A stretch of 24,901 nucleotides of DNA from CAYSND01 sp964642235 (GTDB taxonomy: Bacteria; Bacteroidota; Bacteroidia; Bacteroidales; UBA932). The translations under genes and the position numbers were made by a program. The notes below the pieces were generated by a model, which saw nothing but the letters and a program-made list of their open reading frames with translations, ran no database searches and had not been told where the DNA came from. The stretch covers positions 1 through 24,901 of the forward strand of contig CAZXOP010000015.1 of assembly GCA_964642235.1 (NCBI GenBank). The letters run 5' to 3'. Below, piece by piece: positions 13,849-21,512 of this stretch (positions are counted from its first letter, which is position 1; every line of letters starts with the position of its first letter).

Positions 13849-15315
13849 TTAACCATTGCCAATGTCTATCTTAAACGAGAAAACAAACTCAAGTCCCGGA
13901 TTACAAAGCTGTGCTTTAATGACTCCGCCGTGGAGAATTACAGCGTTTTTAACAATAGAGAGCCCAAGTCCTGTTCCCCCTAACTTTCTGCTTCTCCCCT
14001 TATCCACTCTATAAAATCTTTCAAAAATACGTGTAAGGTGCTCCTCACCCATTCCTACTCCATTGTCTGCAAAACTGAACAGGTATTCCGTTTCTCTCTT
14101 TTCTAAAAGTGAGAGGGTAATTACTGTTCCCCCTGAATATGCAAGGGCGTTGTCGATAAGGTTATAAAACACAGAGTAAAGCAATGAATAGTTTCCGTTC
14201 ATTATAAGTCCCTCCGGAATATTCTTTACCACTTCAAATCCCTTGGTCTTAATCTTTACTGCCTCATCTTTTAGCACATCTTCTATCAGCTCTGATATAT
14301 TCTGATGGCTCTTTTCTATCATATTGCTCCCCTCGTCCATCCTGGTTATAATGGAAATATCTTGTAATAGATTTGTCAAACGGATAATCTGCTCATAACT
14401 TTTATCGATAAAGACCCTTTTTCTGGCATCGTCAAGATCGGGATTATTAATAATGGTCTCTAAATACCCTTGAATACTGCTGACAGGTGTCTTTAGCTCA
14501 TGATTAATGTTTTGGGTAAGCTGCTTTTTAATTCTTATCTGCTCCTGTTCTTGGAGTTGTGCACGATTATGCTCTGTGGAGAGAGCCTCTTGAGTCTGTT
14601 GAAGTTTTTTGTAGAGATTAACTATCTGATTAGAGATCTCCCCAAGCTCATCCTTTTGAAACGTAATTAGACTCCCTTCAATCGGACGACCTCTCTCTGC
14701 TCTGTCTGCAAACTCTCTAAGTCGGGTTATATTCTGTCCGAGTCTGCGAGTAAGGAAAAATATCGAGGAACTTATTGCGAGAGCGAACATAAAAATAAAC
14801 CAAAAGAAACTCTTATCAGCACTGAGCATCTCATTTAATGTTAACGAGTAAGGGATAGCTGATCTTATAATCACAGAGCCAAATCTCTTAGCCGAATAAA
14901 AATATTCTATTTTGGTCGTTTCAGATACTCTATGAATAGTATATCCCTCCCCTTCAATAATAGCTTTTTGAACCTCCGGTCTCTCTTTATGATTTTTAAT
15001 AGAGTCTAGAGGAATGGTGGTACCTGAATCATAGAGGACTCTCCCATCTAAATCTATTATAGAAATTCTAATCTTATCTGTGAGGTGGGAAAAATCTGAA
15101 AAATTAAAGCTTTCAGGGGGCTCATTACACTGCAAATGATGATAGAAATTAATGTTTACCTCCTGAAGCTCATAGTTTATTTTTTCTGCCTTAAATCTCT
15201 TTTCTCGGGAGTATTGGAAAAAGACAAACGAGAGGAAGAATAGAGATAACAGACAAAACAGATAGATAAAAAGCCTTATATGAAAGGGTACTTTATACTT
15301 CGAATCCGTAGCCAT
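13849..15315 (-). CDS. phoR: PhoR-like sensor histidine kinase
   Basis: 488 residues. TM1 about 14-34, a periplasmic stretch (about 35-165, including ISIIDLDGRVLYDSG), TM2 about 168-190, HAMP-like linker (LTRRLGQNITRLREFADRAE), then HisKA with phospho-acceptor His272 in NINHELKTPVSS. The HATPase domain has NLIDNALAYSG (N box), FADNGVGMG (G1), IFERFYRVDKGRS (F box) and GGTGLGLSIVKNAVILHGG (G2). All catalytic motifs are present. Its ATG overlaps the end of the response-regulator gene by 23 bp, so the two are co-translated partners. The phosphate assignment rests on the PiT neighbour and on the similarity of the pair to PhoR/PhoB; PhoR kinases often have a cytosolic PAS, which I do not see. Confidence 0.85.
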   Translation of the reverse strand: MATDSKYKVPFHIRLFIYLFCLLSLFFLSFVFFQYSREKRFKAEKINYELQEVNINFYHHLQCNEPPESFNFSDFSHLTDKIRISIIDLDGRVLYDSGTTIPLDSIKNHKERPEVQKAIIEGEGYTIHRVSETTKIEYFYSAKRFGSVIIRSAIPYSLTLNEMLSADKSFFWFIFMFALAISSSIFFLTRRLGQNITRLREFADRAERGRPIEGSLITFQKDELGEISNQIVNLYKKLQQTQEALSTEHNRAQLQEQEQIRIKKQLTQNINHELKTPVSSIQGYLETIINNPDLDDARKRVFIDKSYEQIIRLTNLLQDISIITRMDEGSNMIEKSHQNISELIEDVLKDEAVKIKTKGFEVVKNIPEGLIMNGNYSLLYSVFYNLIDNALAYSGGTVITLSLLEKRETEYLFSFADNGVGMGEEHLTRIFERFYRVDKGRSRKLGGTGLGLSIVKNAVILHGGVIKAQLCNPGLEFVFSFKIDIGNG

Positions 15316-15985
15316 ATCCCTGTCTTGTAATAATATATTTTCCGTATGGTCCTATCTTCTTGCGAAGACGGGTAATGTTAACATCTATTGTTCTATCTAC
15401 CACCACGACATCATTACTCCAAACTTTTTGGAGAATCTCCTCTCTTGCTAATACCCTCCCTTTATTTTGAAGGAAAAGGGTGAGGATTTCCAACTCCTTT
15501 TTAGTGAGAGCTACCTCAACTCCTTCCACAAAACATTTTCTTTTCAAAATATCAATGGAGAGTCGATCATGGGAGATGGTCTGTTTTTCTGACTCTTTAG
15601 TCTTAGAGGTGGTCCTTCTTAAAACGCTTTTAACTCTTGCCACCACCTCTCTTGTGGAGAAAGGTTTGGAGATATAATCATCTGCCCCGAGATTTAACCC
15701 TACCACCGTGTCGTCTTCAGTATCTTTAGCTGTACAGAATATAATGGGGATATTAGCCCATTTTTCATTTTTTTTCATTAGTTGAGCCATTTTAAATCCA
15801 CTTATCGCCCCCATCATAACATCGAGTAGAATTATAGAATAGCTTTCAAGAGGGAGTTCAAGCGCCTGCTCGGCACTGTAGGCTACATCAACTCTGTATC
15901 CTTCTACCTCCAAATTAAACTGGAGTATTTCGCAAAGTGACTCTTCGTCATCCACGACTAAAATTCTGATATTTTTATTCTCCAT
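15293..15985 (-). CDS. phoB: PhoB-like response regulator (OmpR/PhoB winged helix)
   Basis: 230 residues from the ATG at 15985; a further in-frame ATG at 16021 would place the start upstream of the -7 box. Receiver domain: acidic pair in VVDDEE (11-14), phospho-acceptor Asp55 in ILLDVMMG, Thr85 in FCTAKD, Lys107 in YISKPFS. The C-terminal winged helix has LTKKELEILTLFLQNKGRVL, VVVVDRTIDVNITRLRKKIG and a terminal GYGYGFEV. It pairs with the overlapping kinase gene and probably controls the PiT transporter and the divergent TonB receptor operon. Confidence 0.88.
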   Translation of the reverse strand: MENKNIRILVVDDEESLCEILQFNLEVEGYRVDVAYSAEQALELPLESYSIILLDVMMGAISGFKMAQLMKKNEKWANIPIIFCTAKDTEDDTVVGLNLGADDYISKPFSTREVVARVKSVLRRTTSKTKESEKQTISHDRLSIDILKRKCFVEGVEVALTKKELEILTLFLQNKGRVLAREEILQKVWSNDVVVVDRTIDVNITRLRKKIGPYGKYIITRQGYGYGFEV

Positions 15986-16004
15986 TCTCTTAATTTTAAT
16001 GACA

Positions 16005-16012
16005 CAAAGATA
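16005..16012 (-). promoter_or_regulatory. -7 box of the phoBR-like operon
   Basis: On the minus strand TATCTTTG fits TAnnTTTG, 20 bp before the ATG at 15985. No TTTG is present at the -33 position, as for the PiT promoter. Confidence 0.45.
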
Positions 16013-16048
16013 GATTAACATATTTTAATTACATACTGAAAACAGCGA

Positions 16049-16064
16049 TTTAATTAAAATGTAA
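16049..16064. promoter_or_regulatory. Degenerate PHO-box-like repeat between divergent phoB and receptor genes
   Basis: On the plus strand TTTAA (16049-16053) and TGTAA (16060-16064) lie 11 bp apart; read on the minus strand this is TTACA-N6-TTAAA. One half-site matches that at the PiT promoter. It sits midway in the 129-bp gap and could serve both directions. The receptor side also has TACTTTGC (16089-16096), near but not equal to TAnnTTTG. Weak. Confidence 0.25.
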
Positions 16065-16114
16065 CAATCCTTTAATAACGCAAGGCGTACTTTGCACTGC
16101 GTAAAAAAAAGACG

Positions 16115-18811
16115 ATGATAAAAATAATTAAAGAGACCTTTTTAACACTTTTCCTCCTTATAACTGCTACAAACGGGTATGCAGGAGAGATACGGGGAAA
16201 AGTAATCGATAAGTCAAACGGGGAGCCCCTTATTGGAGTTACCATTATGCTCTCAGGAACAAACAGCGGTGCAAGTACAGATGGTGAGGGGCATTACGAA
16301 TTAAAAATCCCAAAAGCCGGATCATATATAATTGAAGTCAGGTACATTTTTTATAAGAACATCGTTACAGAGGCGATAAAAATTAGTGATAAAAGTCAAA
16401 TTGTTCTCGACTTCGCAATGGAGCCTGAAAATCTCGAACTTGAAACCGTTACTGTAACAGGAAAAGCCAATAAAGAGAATGAATCGGCTCTCCTCTCTCA
16501 AAGAAAAATCTCTGCAGCACAAATTGAAAATTTAGGAGCGAAGGAGATGAGTGTAAAAGGGCTCTCTAATGTTCAAGAGGGGATGAAGAAGGTAACAGGG
16601 GTCTCTTTTGCCGAGACAGGACAATTATTCGTAAGAGGACTTGGTGACAGATATAGTATTACCACATTAAATGGTCTGCCGATAGCATCACCCAATCCTG
16701 ATAATAAACTGATCCCCCTCGATTTATTCCCGGCATCCACGGTTCAAAATATAACTGTTAGCAAGGTTTACCAGCCGGAGGCTTACGCTGACTACTCCGG
16801 TGCTCATATAGATATTAAGACCAAGGAGATACACGGCAAAAGCCTCTTCGTGGTCTCTTTTGACCTTTCAGGAAAAGCGAAAACCCTTTTTCAACCCTTC
16901 TATCAGAGTGATAAAAGATGGGGGCTATGGAACTCAAATAATATCTCTAAAAACATAGTAGAGATGTCCCCTCGTTCTTTTTCAGATTACGTAAAACAGA
17001 GTGACCCTTTTAAGACCTCTTTTTCTATTTCCAAATCCTCTGCTCTTCCCGGGTTTTCAGGGTTAGTTGCCTTTGGAAAAGAGTGGGAAAGGAAAAATGG
17101 GGACTCGTGGAATCTGCTTGCCTCTCTCTCATTGGGGAACACCTTCGAGACCATGAGAGCATCTTATGTTACCAACTTGACAGCACAAGGGGAGAAGTTA
17201 AACGAATTTTATTATGATAGTTTTACAGGGGAATTAAGGGTGGCAGGACTTGCAAATCTCTCTTATAACTTTAAAAAAGGGGACAATCTTACTTTTACCA
17301 CTTTCTTCTCTCGCAATGCCTCCGATAATTTCAAACTACGTAAAGGTTATGACTCTGAGGGGATTCATTTAACAGGTAACAATTCTGTTTTTCACGAATA
17401 TTCACTCTTTATAAATCAATTAAAAGGGATTCATAAAATAGGAAAAAAATGGAACCTTAACTGGGGCTCATCTTTCGGTATAACAGAGAGCAATGAGCCG
17501 GACAGAAGGCAGGTAATGTACCGTACAGACGAGGGGAACATCACTCTTTTTAAGCTAAACCAACAAGAGACCATGAGATATTTCGGAGACCTGAAGGAGA
17601 AGGAGGGGGTTGCAAACATCGGAACAGAGTATCGTTTCGGGGAGAACAATATAAAGAGTGGAATAAGTTTTAAGTATAAAAAGAGGGATTTTAACTCGGT
17701 AAGGTTTTATTATAATATCAGTAAAATTAACCCAACTATAACAGATGTGTTAAACACTGAAGACTTCCTTAATCGCGGGGAGATAGAGAGTGGAAAAATC
17801 ACTGTTAATAAAGATGCCCAGCCCAAATCAAATTATTACGCTGAGAGCATGATAGCAGCCGGTTATGCCTCCACAGATCTGTTCCCCATAGAGAAACTTT
17901 TAGTTAATATCGGCTTACGATATGAATACGCTTATCAGAGTGTTGATTATTGGACAGACGCCTCCATCGGCAAACAATCTCTACTAAAGAGAGGGGATCT
18001 ATTTCCTGCATTGAATTTAAGGTATCTTTTAAACCAGAAGAATACTTTTCGTTTCGCCCTTTCAAGAACCATAACAAGACCTTCGTTCATTGAGATGGCC
18101 CCCTTCCTTTATAAGGAGTCCTACGGTAGTGCAGAGATTCGTGGAAATGAAAATATCACCAATGGATACAATTACAATTTCGACCTTCGATATGAACTTT
18201 CGTTTCCTAATACCAATAATTTTATCTCAATGACCGCCTATTATAAAATACTTCAAACCCCTATCGAGCAAGTTCAGGAGTCCTCCGGAGGTTCTGCGGT
18301 ATATACTTTCCGTAATGCGGAGACAGGTTCTGCGGCAGGAATGGAAGTGGAGGTAAAACAGACCATTTTCCCATTTTTAAGGGCTTCTTTCAATGCTTCG
18401 CTAATGCTCACAAATGTAATATTGCCGGAAGATGGAGGAATCTATACTGATACTCGTCGTCCATTACAAGGGGCTTCACCATACTTGATAAATGCAGATT
18501 TGGTCTATGTTCAGCCTTTAAAAAACCAATCAGAGCTTAGCATAAGCGCTCTTTATAACCTTCAAGGTCCTCGTATTCATGCGGTAGGTATCTATGGAAT
18601 GGGGAACGTAATCCAAAAACCTTTAAGCACCATTGATTTAGTATGTGCGTACCGCTTTAATTCACATTGGAGCCTCTCTTTGCAGGTCAGAGACCTGCTT
18701 AACAGCGTTACAAGATTTGAACAAGAGATTAAAAACACAGGAAAAGTAATCGAGGTTCAAAGGTATTCAAGTGGAATAGGGGTAAAGCTTGGAATTTCTT
18801 ATGATTTTTAA
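16115..18811 (+). CDS. TonB-dependent outer-membrane receptor with carboxypeptidase-regulatory-like N-domain
   Basis: 898 residues. Signal peptide (1 to about 23, ending TNGYA), then a CarboxypepD_reg-like beta-sandwich (GEIRGKVIDKSNGEPLIGVT to about 105) and the plug (from about 112, with GQLFVRGLGDRYSITTLNGL and SKVYQPEAYADYSGAHIDIK). A long barrel follows and ends in an aromatic strand (IGVKLGISYDF), as expected for BAM insertion. It imports a ligand across the outer membrane using TonB energy. It is not a typical SusC: it is shorter, and the partner downstream is a beta-helix-like lipoprotein rather than SusD. Divergence from phoB suggests a phosphorus-containing ligand, but this is inference. 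The lipoprotein gene begins 22 bp after the stop. Confidence 0.92.
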   Translation: MIKIIKETFLTLFLLITATNGYAGEIRGKVIDKSNGEPLIGVTIMLSGTNSGASTDGEGHYELKIPKAGSYIIEVRYIFYKNIVTEAIKISDKSQIVLDFAMEPENLELETVTVTGKANKENESALLSQRKISAAQIENLGAKEMSVKGLSNVQEGMKKVTGVSFAETGQLFVRGLGDRYSITTLNGLPIASPNPDNKLIPLDLFPASTVQNITVSKVYQPEAYADYSGAHIDIKTKEIHGKSLFVVSFDLSGKAKTLFQPFYQSDKRWGLWNSNNISKNIVEMSPRSFSDYVKQSDPFKTSFSISKSSALPGFSGLVAFGKEWERKNGDSWNLLASLSLGNTFETMRASYVTNLTAQGEKLNEFYYDSFTGELRVAGLANLSYNFKKGDNLTFTTFFSRNASDNFKLRKGYDSEGIHLTGNNSVFHEYSLFINQLKGIHKIGKKWNLNWGSSFGITESNEPDRRQVMYRTDEGNITLFKLNQQETMRYFGDLKEKEGVANIGTEYRFGENNIKSGISFKYKKRDFNSVRFYYNISKINPTITDVLNTEDFLNRGEIESGKITVNKDAQPKSNYYAESMIAAGYASTDLFPIEKLLVNIGLRYEYAYQSVDYWTDASIGKQSLLKRGDLFPALNLRYLLNQKNTFRFALSRTITRPSFIEMAPFLYKESYGSAEIRGNENITNGYNYNFDLRYELSFPNTNNFISMTAYYKILQTPIEQVQESSGGSAVYTFRNAETGSAAGMEVEVKQTIFPFLRASFNASLMLTNVILPEDGGIYTDTRRPLQGASPYLINADLVYVQPLKNQSELSISALYNLQGPRIHAVGIYGMGNVIQKPLSTIDLVCAYRFNSHWSLSLQVRDLLNSVTRFEQEIKNTGKVIEVQRYSSGIGVKLGISYDF

Positions 18812-18833
18812 CAACCATTTAATATTTTACAAA

Positions 18834-20063
18834 ATGAAAAAGAAAAGTATTTTATTTACACTCGCTTCAGTAGCGTTTGGAATTATTTTGTTTACCTCAT
18901 GCGAAAGAAACAACAACGGCGGAGGAACAGAAGAAAAGACTGACTTAATCGGTGAAGTCAAAGAGAACAAAACTCTTAAATCAGGTTTAACCTATCACCT
19001 TACAGGTGGTCTCCATGTTAAAAGCGGAGCAACTCTTATTATCGAAGAGGGGGTTACAATAGTTGCAAAAGATGATAATATCGTGGACTATATCCTTATC
19101 GAACAAGGGGCAAAAATAATGGCAAAAGGGACAGCATCTAAACCTATCATTATGACCTCTGAAAGAAAGGAAGCCGGTGCTTGGGGAGGTCTTCATATCT
19201 GCGGTAAGGCCCCTATAAATGTTACAGGAGCTACCTCTAAATCAGAAATAGGTGATGCTACTTATGGTGGTTCTGATGCAGCCGATAATTCCGGTGTTAT
19301 CAAATATGTAAGACTTGAGTATACAGGTTACGCCTTCTCTGAGGAGAAAGAGTCAAACGGTCTGACACTTTACGGAGTGGGAAATAAGACCGAGATAGAC
19401 TATGTTCAAGCATATAAAGGTTCAGATGATGGATTTGAGTGGTTTGGTGGAACAGTGAATGTTAAACACCTTATCTCCTCATATAGCAGTGATGACTCTT
19501 TCGACTGGACTGAAGGGTGGTGTGGTAAAGCACAGTTCCTTATTGCAATTCAGGCTCCCGAAGCTGAATTAGGGTATGAATGTGACTGTTTAATAGAGGC
19601 TGATAATAATAGCAAAGATGCTGTTGCAGCTCCTATCTCACACCCTATTCTTTCAAATGTGACCTTAATAGGGAACAACTCTACAAAGAATAAACGTGGT
19701 ATCAGACTTCGCGCCGGCACAGAGGTAGAGCTCTATAATGTGTTAGTAATGGGGAAACCAGATTGTCTGACTACAGAAACTGCTGAGACAGAGAATGCAT
19801 TAAAGAGCGGAAAATCAAAACTTCAATATATTTCAATGGCAGGCACCATCTCATGTAAAGAGAAAGTCTATTCAGAAGCACTATTTACTGCTACTGAAAA
19901 CAATAACCTAATCAAACAGACTATTACTTTTACTGATAAATTCAAAGGGACTATTAGCGGAGGAAAAGATGTTAAAGCTTTAGATCCTTTCTTCGTTGCA
20001 GCCCCTTATAAAGGAGCTGTGTCTGCCACTGAAGATTGGACTGCCGGATGGTCATTAAAATAA
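18834..20063 (+). CDS. Surface or periplasmic lipoprotein, beta-helix-like, partner of the TonB receptor
   Basis: 409 residues from the ATG at 18834; an earlier ATG at 18789 overlaps the receptor and lacks a signal. Lipoprotein signal MKKKSILFTLASVAFGIILF followed by TSC, with Cys23 the lipidated residue, then an Asn/Gly-rich tether. The body has repeated short beta units (HLTGGLHVKSGATLIIEEGV, GVIKYVRLEYTGYAF, TEIDYVQAYKGSDDGFEWFG, DDSFDWTEGWCGKAQFLIAI) that look like a right-handed parallel beta-helix. DDGFEWFGG and DDSFDW are acidic, metal-binding-like clusters. I do not recognise a named enzyme. Position next to the receptor and phoBR-like genes suggests ligand capture or processing in phosphate starvation. 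The stop is one base from that of rnhB. Confidence 0.8.
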   Translation: MKKKSILFTLASVAFGIILFTSCERNNNGGGTEEKTDLIGEVKENKTLKSGLTYHLTGGLHVKSGATLIIEEGVTIVAKDDNIVDYILIEQGAKIMAKGTASKPIIMTSERKEAGAWGGLHICGKAPINVTGATSKSEIGDATYGGSDAADNSGVIKYVRLEYTGYAFSEEKESNGLTLYGVGNKTEIDYVQAYKGSDDGFEWFGGTVNVKHLISSYSSDDSFDWTEGWCGKAQFLIAIQAPEAELGYECDCLIEADNNSKDAVAAPISHPILSNVTLIGNNSTKNKRGIRLRAGTEVELYNVLVMGKPDCLTTETAETENALKSGKSKLQYISMAGTISCKEKVYSEALFTATENNNLIKQTITFTDKFKGTISGGKDVKALDPFFVAAPYKGAVSATEDWTAGWSLK

Positions 20064-20064
20064 T

Positions 20065-20676
20065 CTATTCCCAAAGTGTAGGTTCGTAAGTCAAGTTAAA
20101 GCTCTTTCTATGTAATGGGGTAATCCCATACTTAGAGAGAGCTTCTCTATGTTCTTTGGTGGGGTATCCCATATTATGTTCCCACCCGTATTGAGGGTAT
20201 TGTTTAGCTGCTTCCCGCATAAACTCATCACGGTGGGTTTTAGCAAGTATAGAGGCAGCGGCGATAGAGGCGAAAAGACCATCTCCTTTTACAAAACATT
20301 TATGAGGGATTATCTCTCCGCTAAGAGGGTCTTTATATGGTAAAAACTTATTGCCATCGACTATAACATATTCAGGTCTTACAGATAGTTTATCTAAAGA
20401 GCGTTGCATAGCCACTATGGAGGCTCTTAGTATATTTAGCCTATCTATCTCTTCCGGGTCAATGGCTGTAACTCCCCAAGCAACAGCTTCACTCTCGATT
20501 ATAAGTCGGAGTTCATTACGAGCAGACTCTGAAAGTTGCTTGGAATCATTGATTTTAGGAGCGTTGAAATCTTTTGGAAGAATTACGGCTGCTGCAAACA
20601 GTGGTCCGGCAAGGGGTCCTCTACCGGCTTCATCACACCCTGCCTCAATATAATCCGAGTAATAAAGAGGGAGCAT
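20065..20676 (-). CDS. rnhB: Ribonuclease HII
   Basis: 203 residues, normal length. RNase HII removes ribonucleotides and RNA from DNA duplexes. Hallmarks: AGCDEAGRGPLAGPLFAAAV (catalytic Asp15-Glu16), INDSKQLSESARNEL, VIVDGNK with the third acidic residue, KGDGLFASIAAASILAKTHR, and the C-terminal YGWEHNMGYPTKEHREAL. The ATG overlaps the stop of the 7TM gene as TAATG, which implies translational coupling. Confidence 0.96.
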   Translation of the reverse strand: MLPLYYSDYIEAGCDEAGRGPLAGPLFAAAVILPKDFNAPKINDSKQLSESARNELRLIIESEAVAWGVTAIDPEEIDRLNILRASIVAMQRSLDKLSVRPEYVIVDGNKFLPYKDPLSGEIIPHKCFVKGDGLFASIAAASILAKTHRDEFMREAAKQYPQYGWEHNMGYPTKEHREALSKYGITPLHRKSFNLTYEPTLWE

Positions 20677-21491
20677 TATTCTTTCTTTTTTAGAAACTCC
20701 TCTACAAAAGAGGTCTCTTTTGACTCTATTTCTTCTGTAGATTTAGGGATATACTCCATAAAAAGACCCTTCTGGCCTAAGAAAAAGAGCGCAAAAGAAT
20801 TTACGACGAAAAGAGTCTCGTTCAACCAAAGACTATGTTTTATTTCAGGGTTTATTATAACCAATTTAAGAACAATGGATAGAACCCCTATTAATATTGA
20901 AAAGAGAGAGAAGAGGGAACTATACTGTGTATTGTCATCTATCATATAGAAATTTTCAGCGATTTCAGTGTTGTATTTGTTGTAATAAATAAAAGTCTTC
21001 AACACAAGAAAAATAAGCTGAAGTAGTACCATTGCGTTAAAAACATATTTATTCAATATGGTTAGTACTGCAAACTCCCACCCTTGATTGCTAACAATAG
21101 TAATATTATAATAGTGACTCTTTACGAAATCAACAGATACTTCATCCCCTATTACTAAATAGGACACAAAATATAAAGAAATAATTATGATAGGGGGGAT
21201 AAAACACAATAAAACCTCTGAGAGTTTAATTTTAACTGCAAATAAAGCATAGTAATATAGAATGGCAAGAGGGATAACTAACAGAGAAAATGATTGGACT
21301 ATATCCATATAAACATACTCCTGATAATTATATTCATAATAAGAGGCATAGCTGAAAAAGGATATTCCTAAAAAGAAAAAACCCAAACCTAAATAGAGAT
21401 TAGAGTTCCTTACTGATTTTTTTAACCAAAGGAGTACTGCGAAGATAAGGCATATAAATGTAGGTAGTAGTAATATGAGGTATTGAAACAT
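20676..21491 (-). CDS. Seven-helix membrane protein resembling the sensor half of 7TM AraC regulators, without HTH
   Basis: 271 residues. About seven hydrophobic helices: roughly 3-22, 33-52, 63-85, 92-112, 140-165, 190-212 and 221-240. Aromatic-rich loops and a short charged tail (SKETSFVEEFLKKKE) follow. The pattern of a 7TM array, then the start of a cytosolic linker, is that of Bacteroidota membrane-bound AraC-type regulators, but the protein stops where the HTH would begin. It lies 21 bp after the sensor kinase gene and overlaps rnhB, so it sits inside an operon. Whether it is a truncated regulator or a sensor acting through another protein cannot be decided here. Family assignment is tentative. 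Confidence 0.65.
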   Translation of the reverse strand: MFQYLILLLPTFICLIFAVLLWLKKSVRNSNLYLGLGFFFLGISFFSYASYYEYNYQEYVYMDIVQSFSLLVIPLAILYYYALFAVKIKLSEVLLCFIPPIIIISLYFVSYLVIGDEVSVDFVKSHYYNITIVSNQGWEFAVLTILNKYVFNAMVLLQLIFLVLKTFIYYNKYNTEIAENFYMIDDNTQYSSLFSLFSILIGVLSIVLKLVIINPEIKHSLWLNETLFVVNSFALFFLGQKGLFMEYIPKSTEEIESKETSFVEEFLKKKE

Positions 21492-21512
21492 TTGTAAATT
21501 TTTAAGTTTCTT

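Noticed and set aside
15986..16021. Upstream ATG at 16021 for the PhoB-like regulator
   Set aside because: The 12 extra residues precede the usual start of receiver domains, and this ATG lies upstream of the TATCTTTG -7 box.
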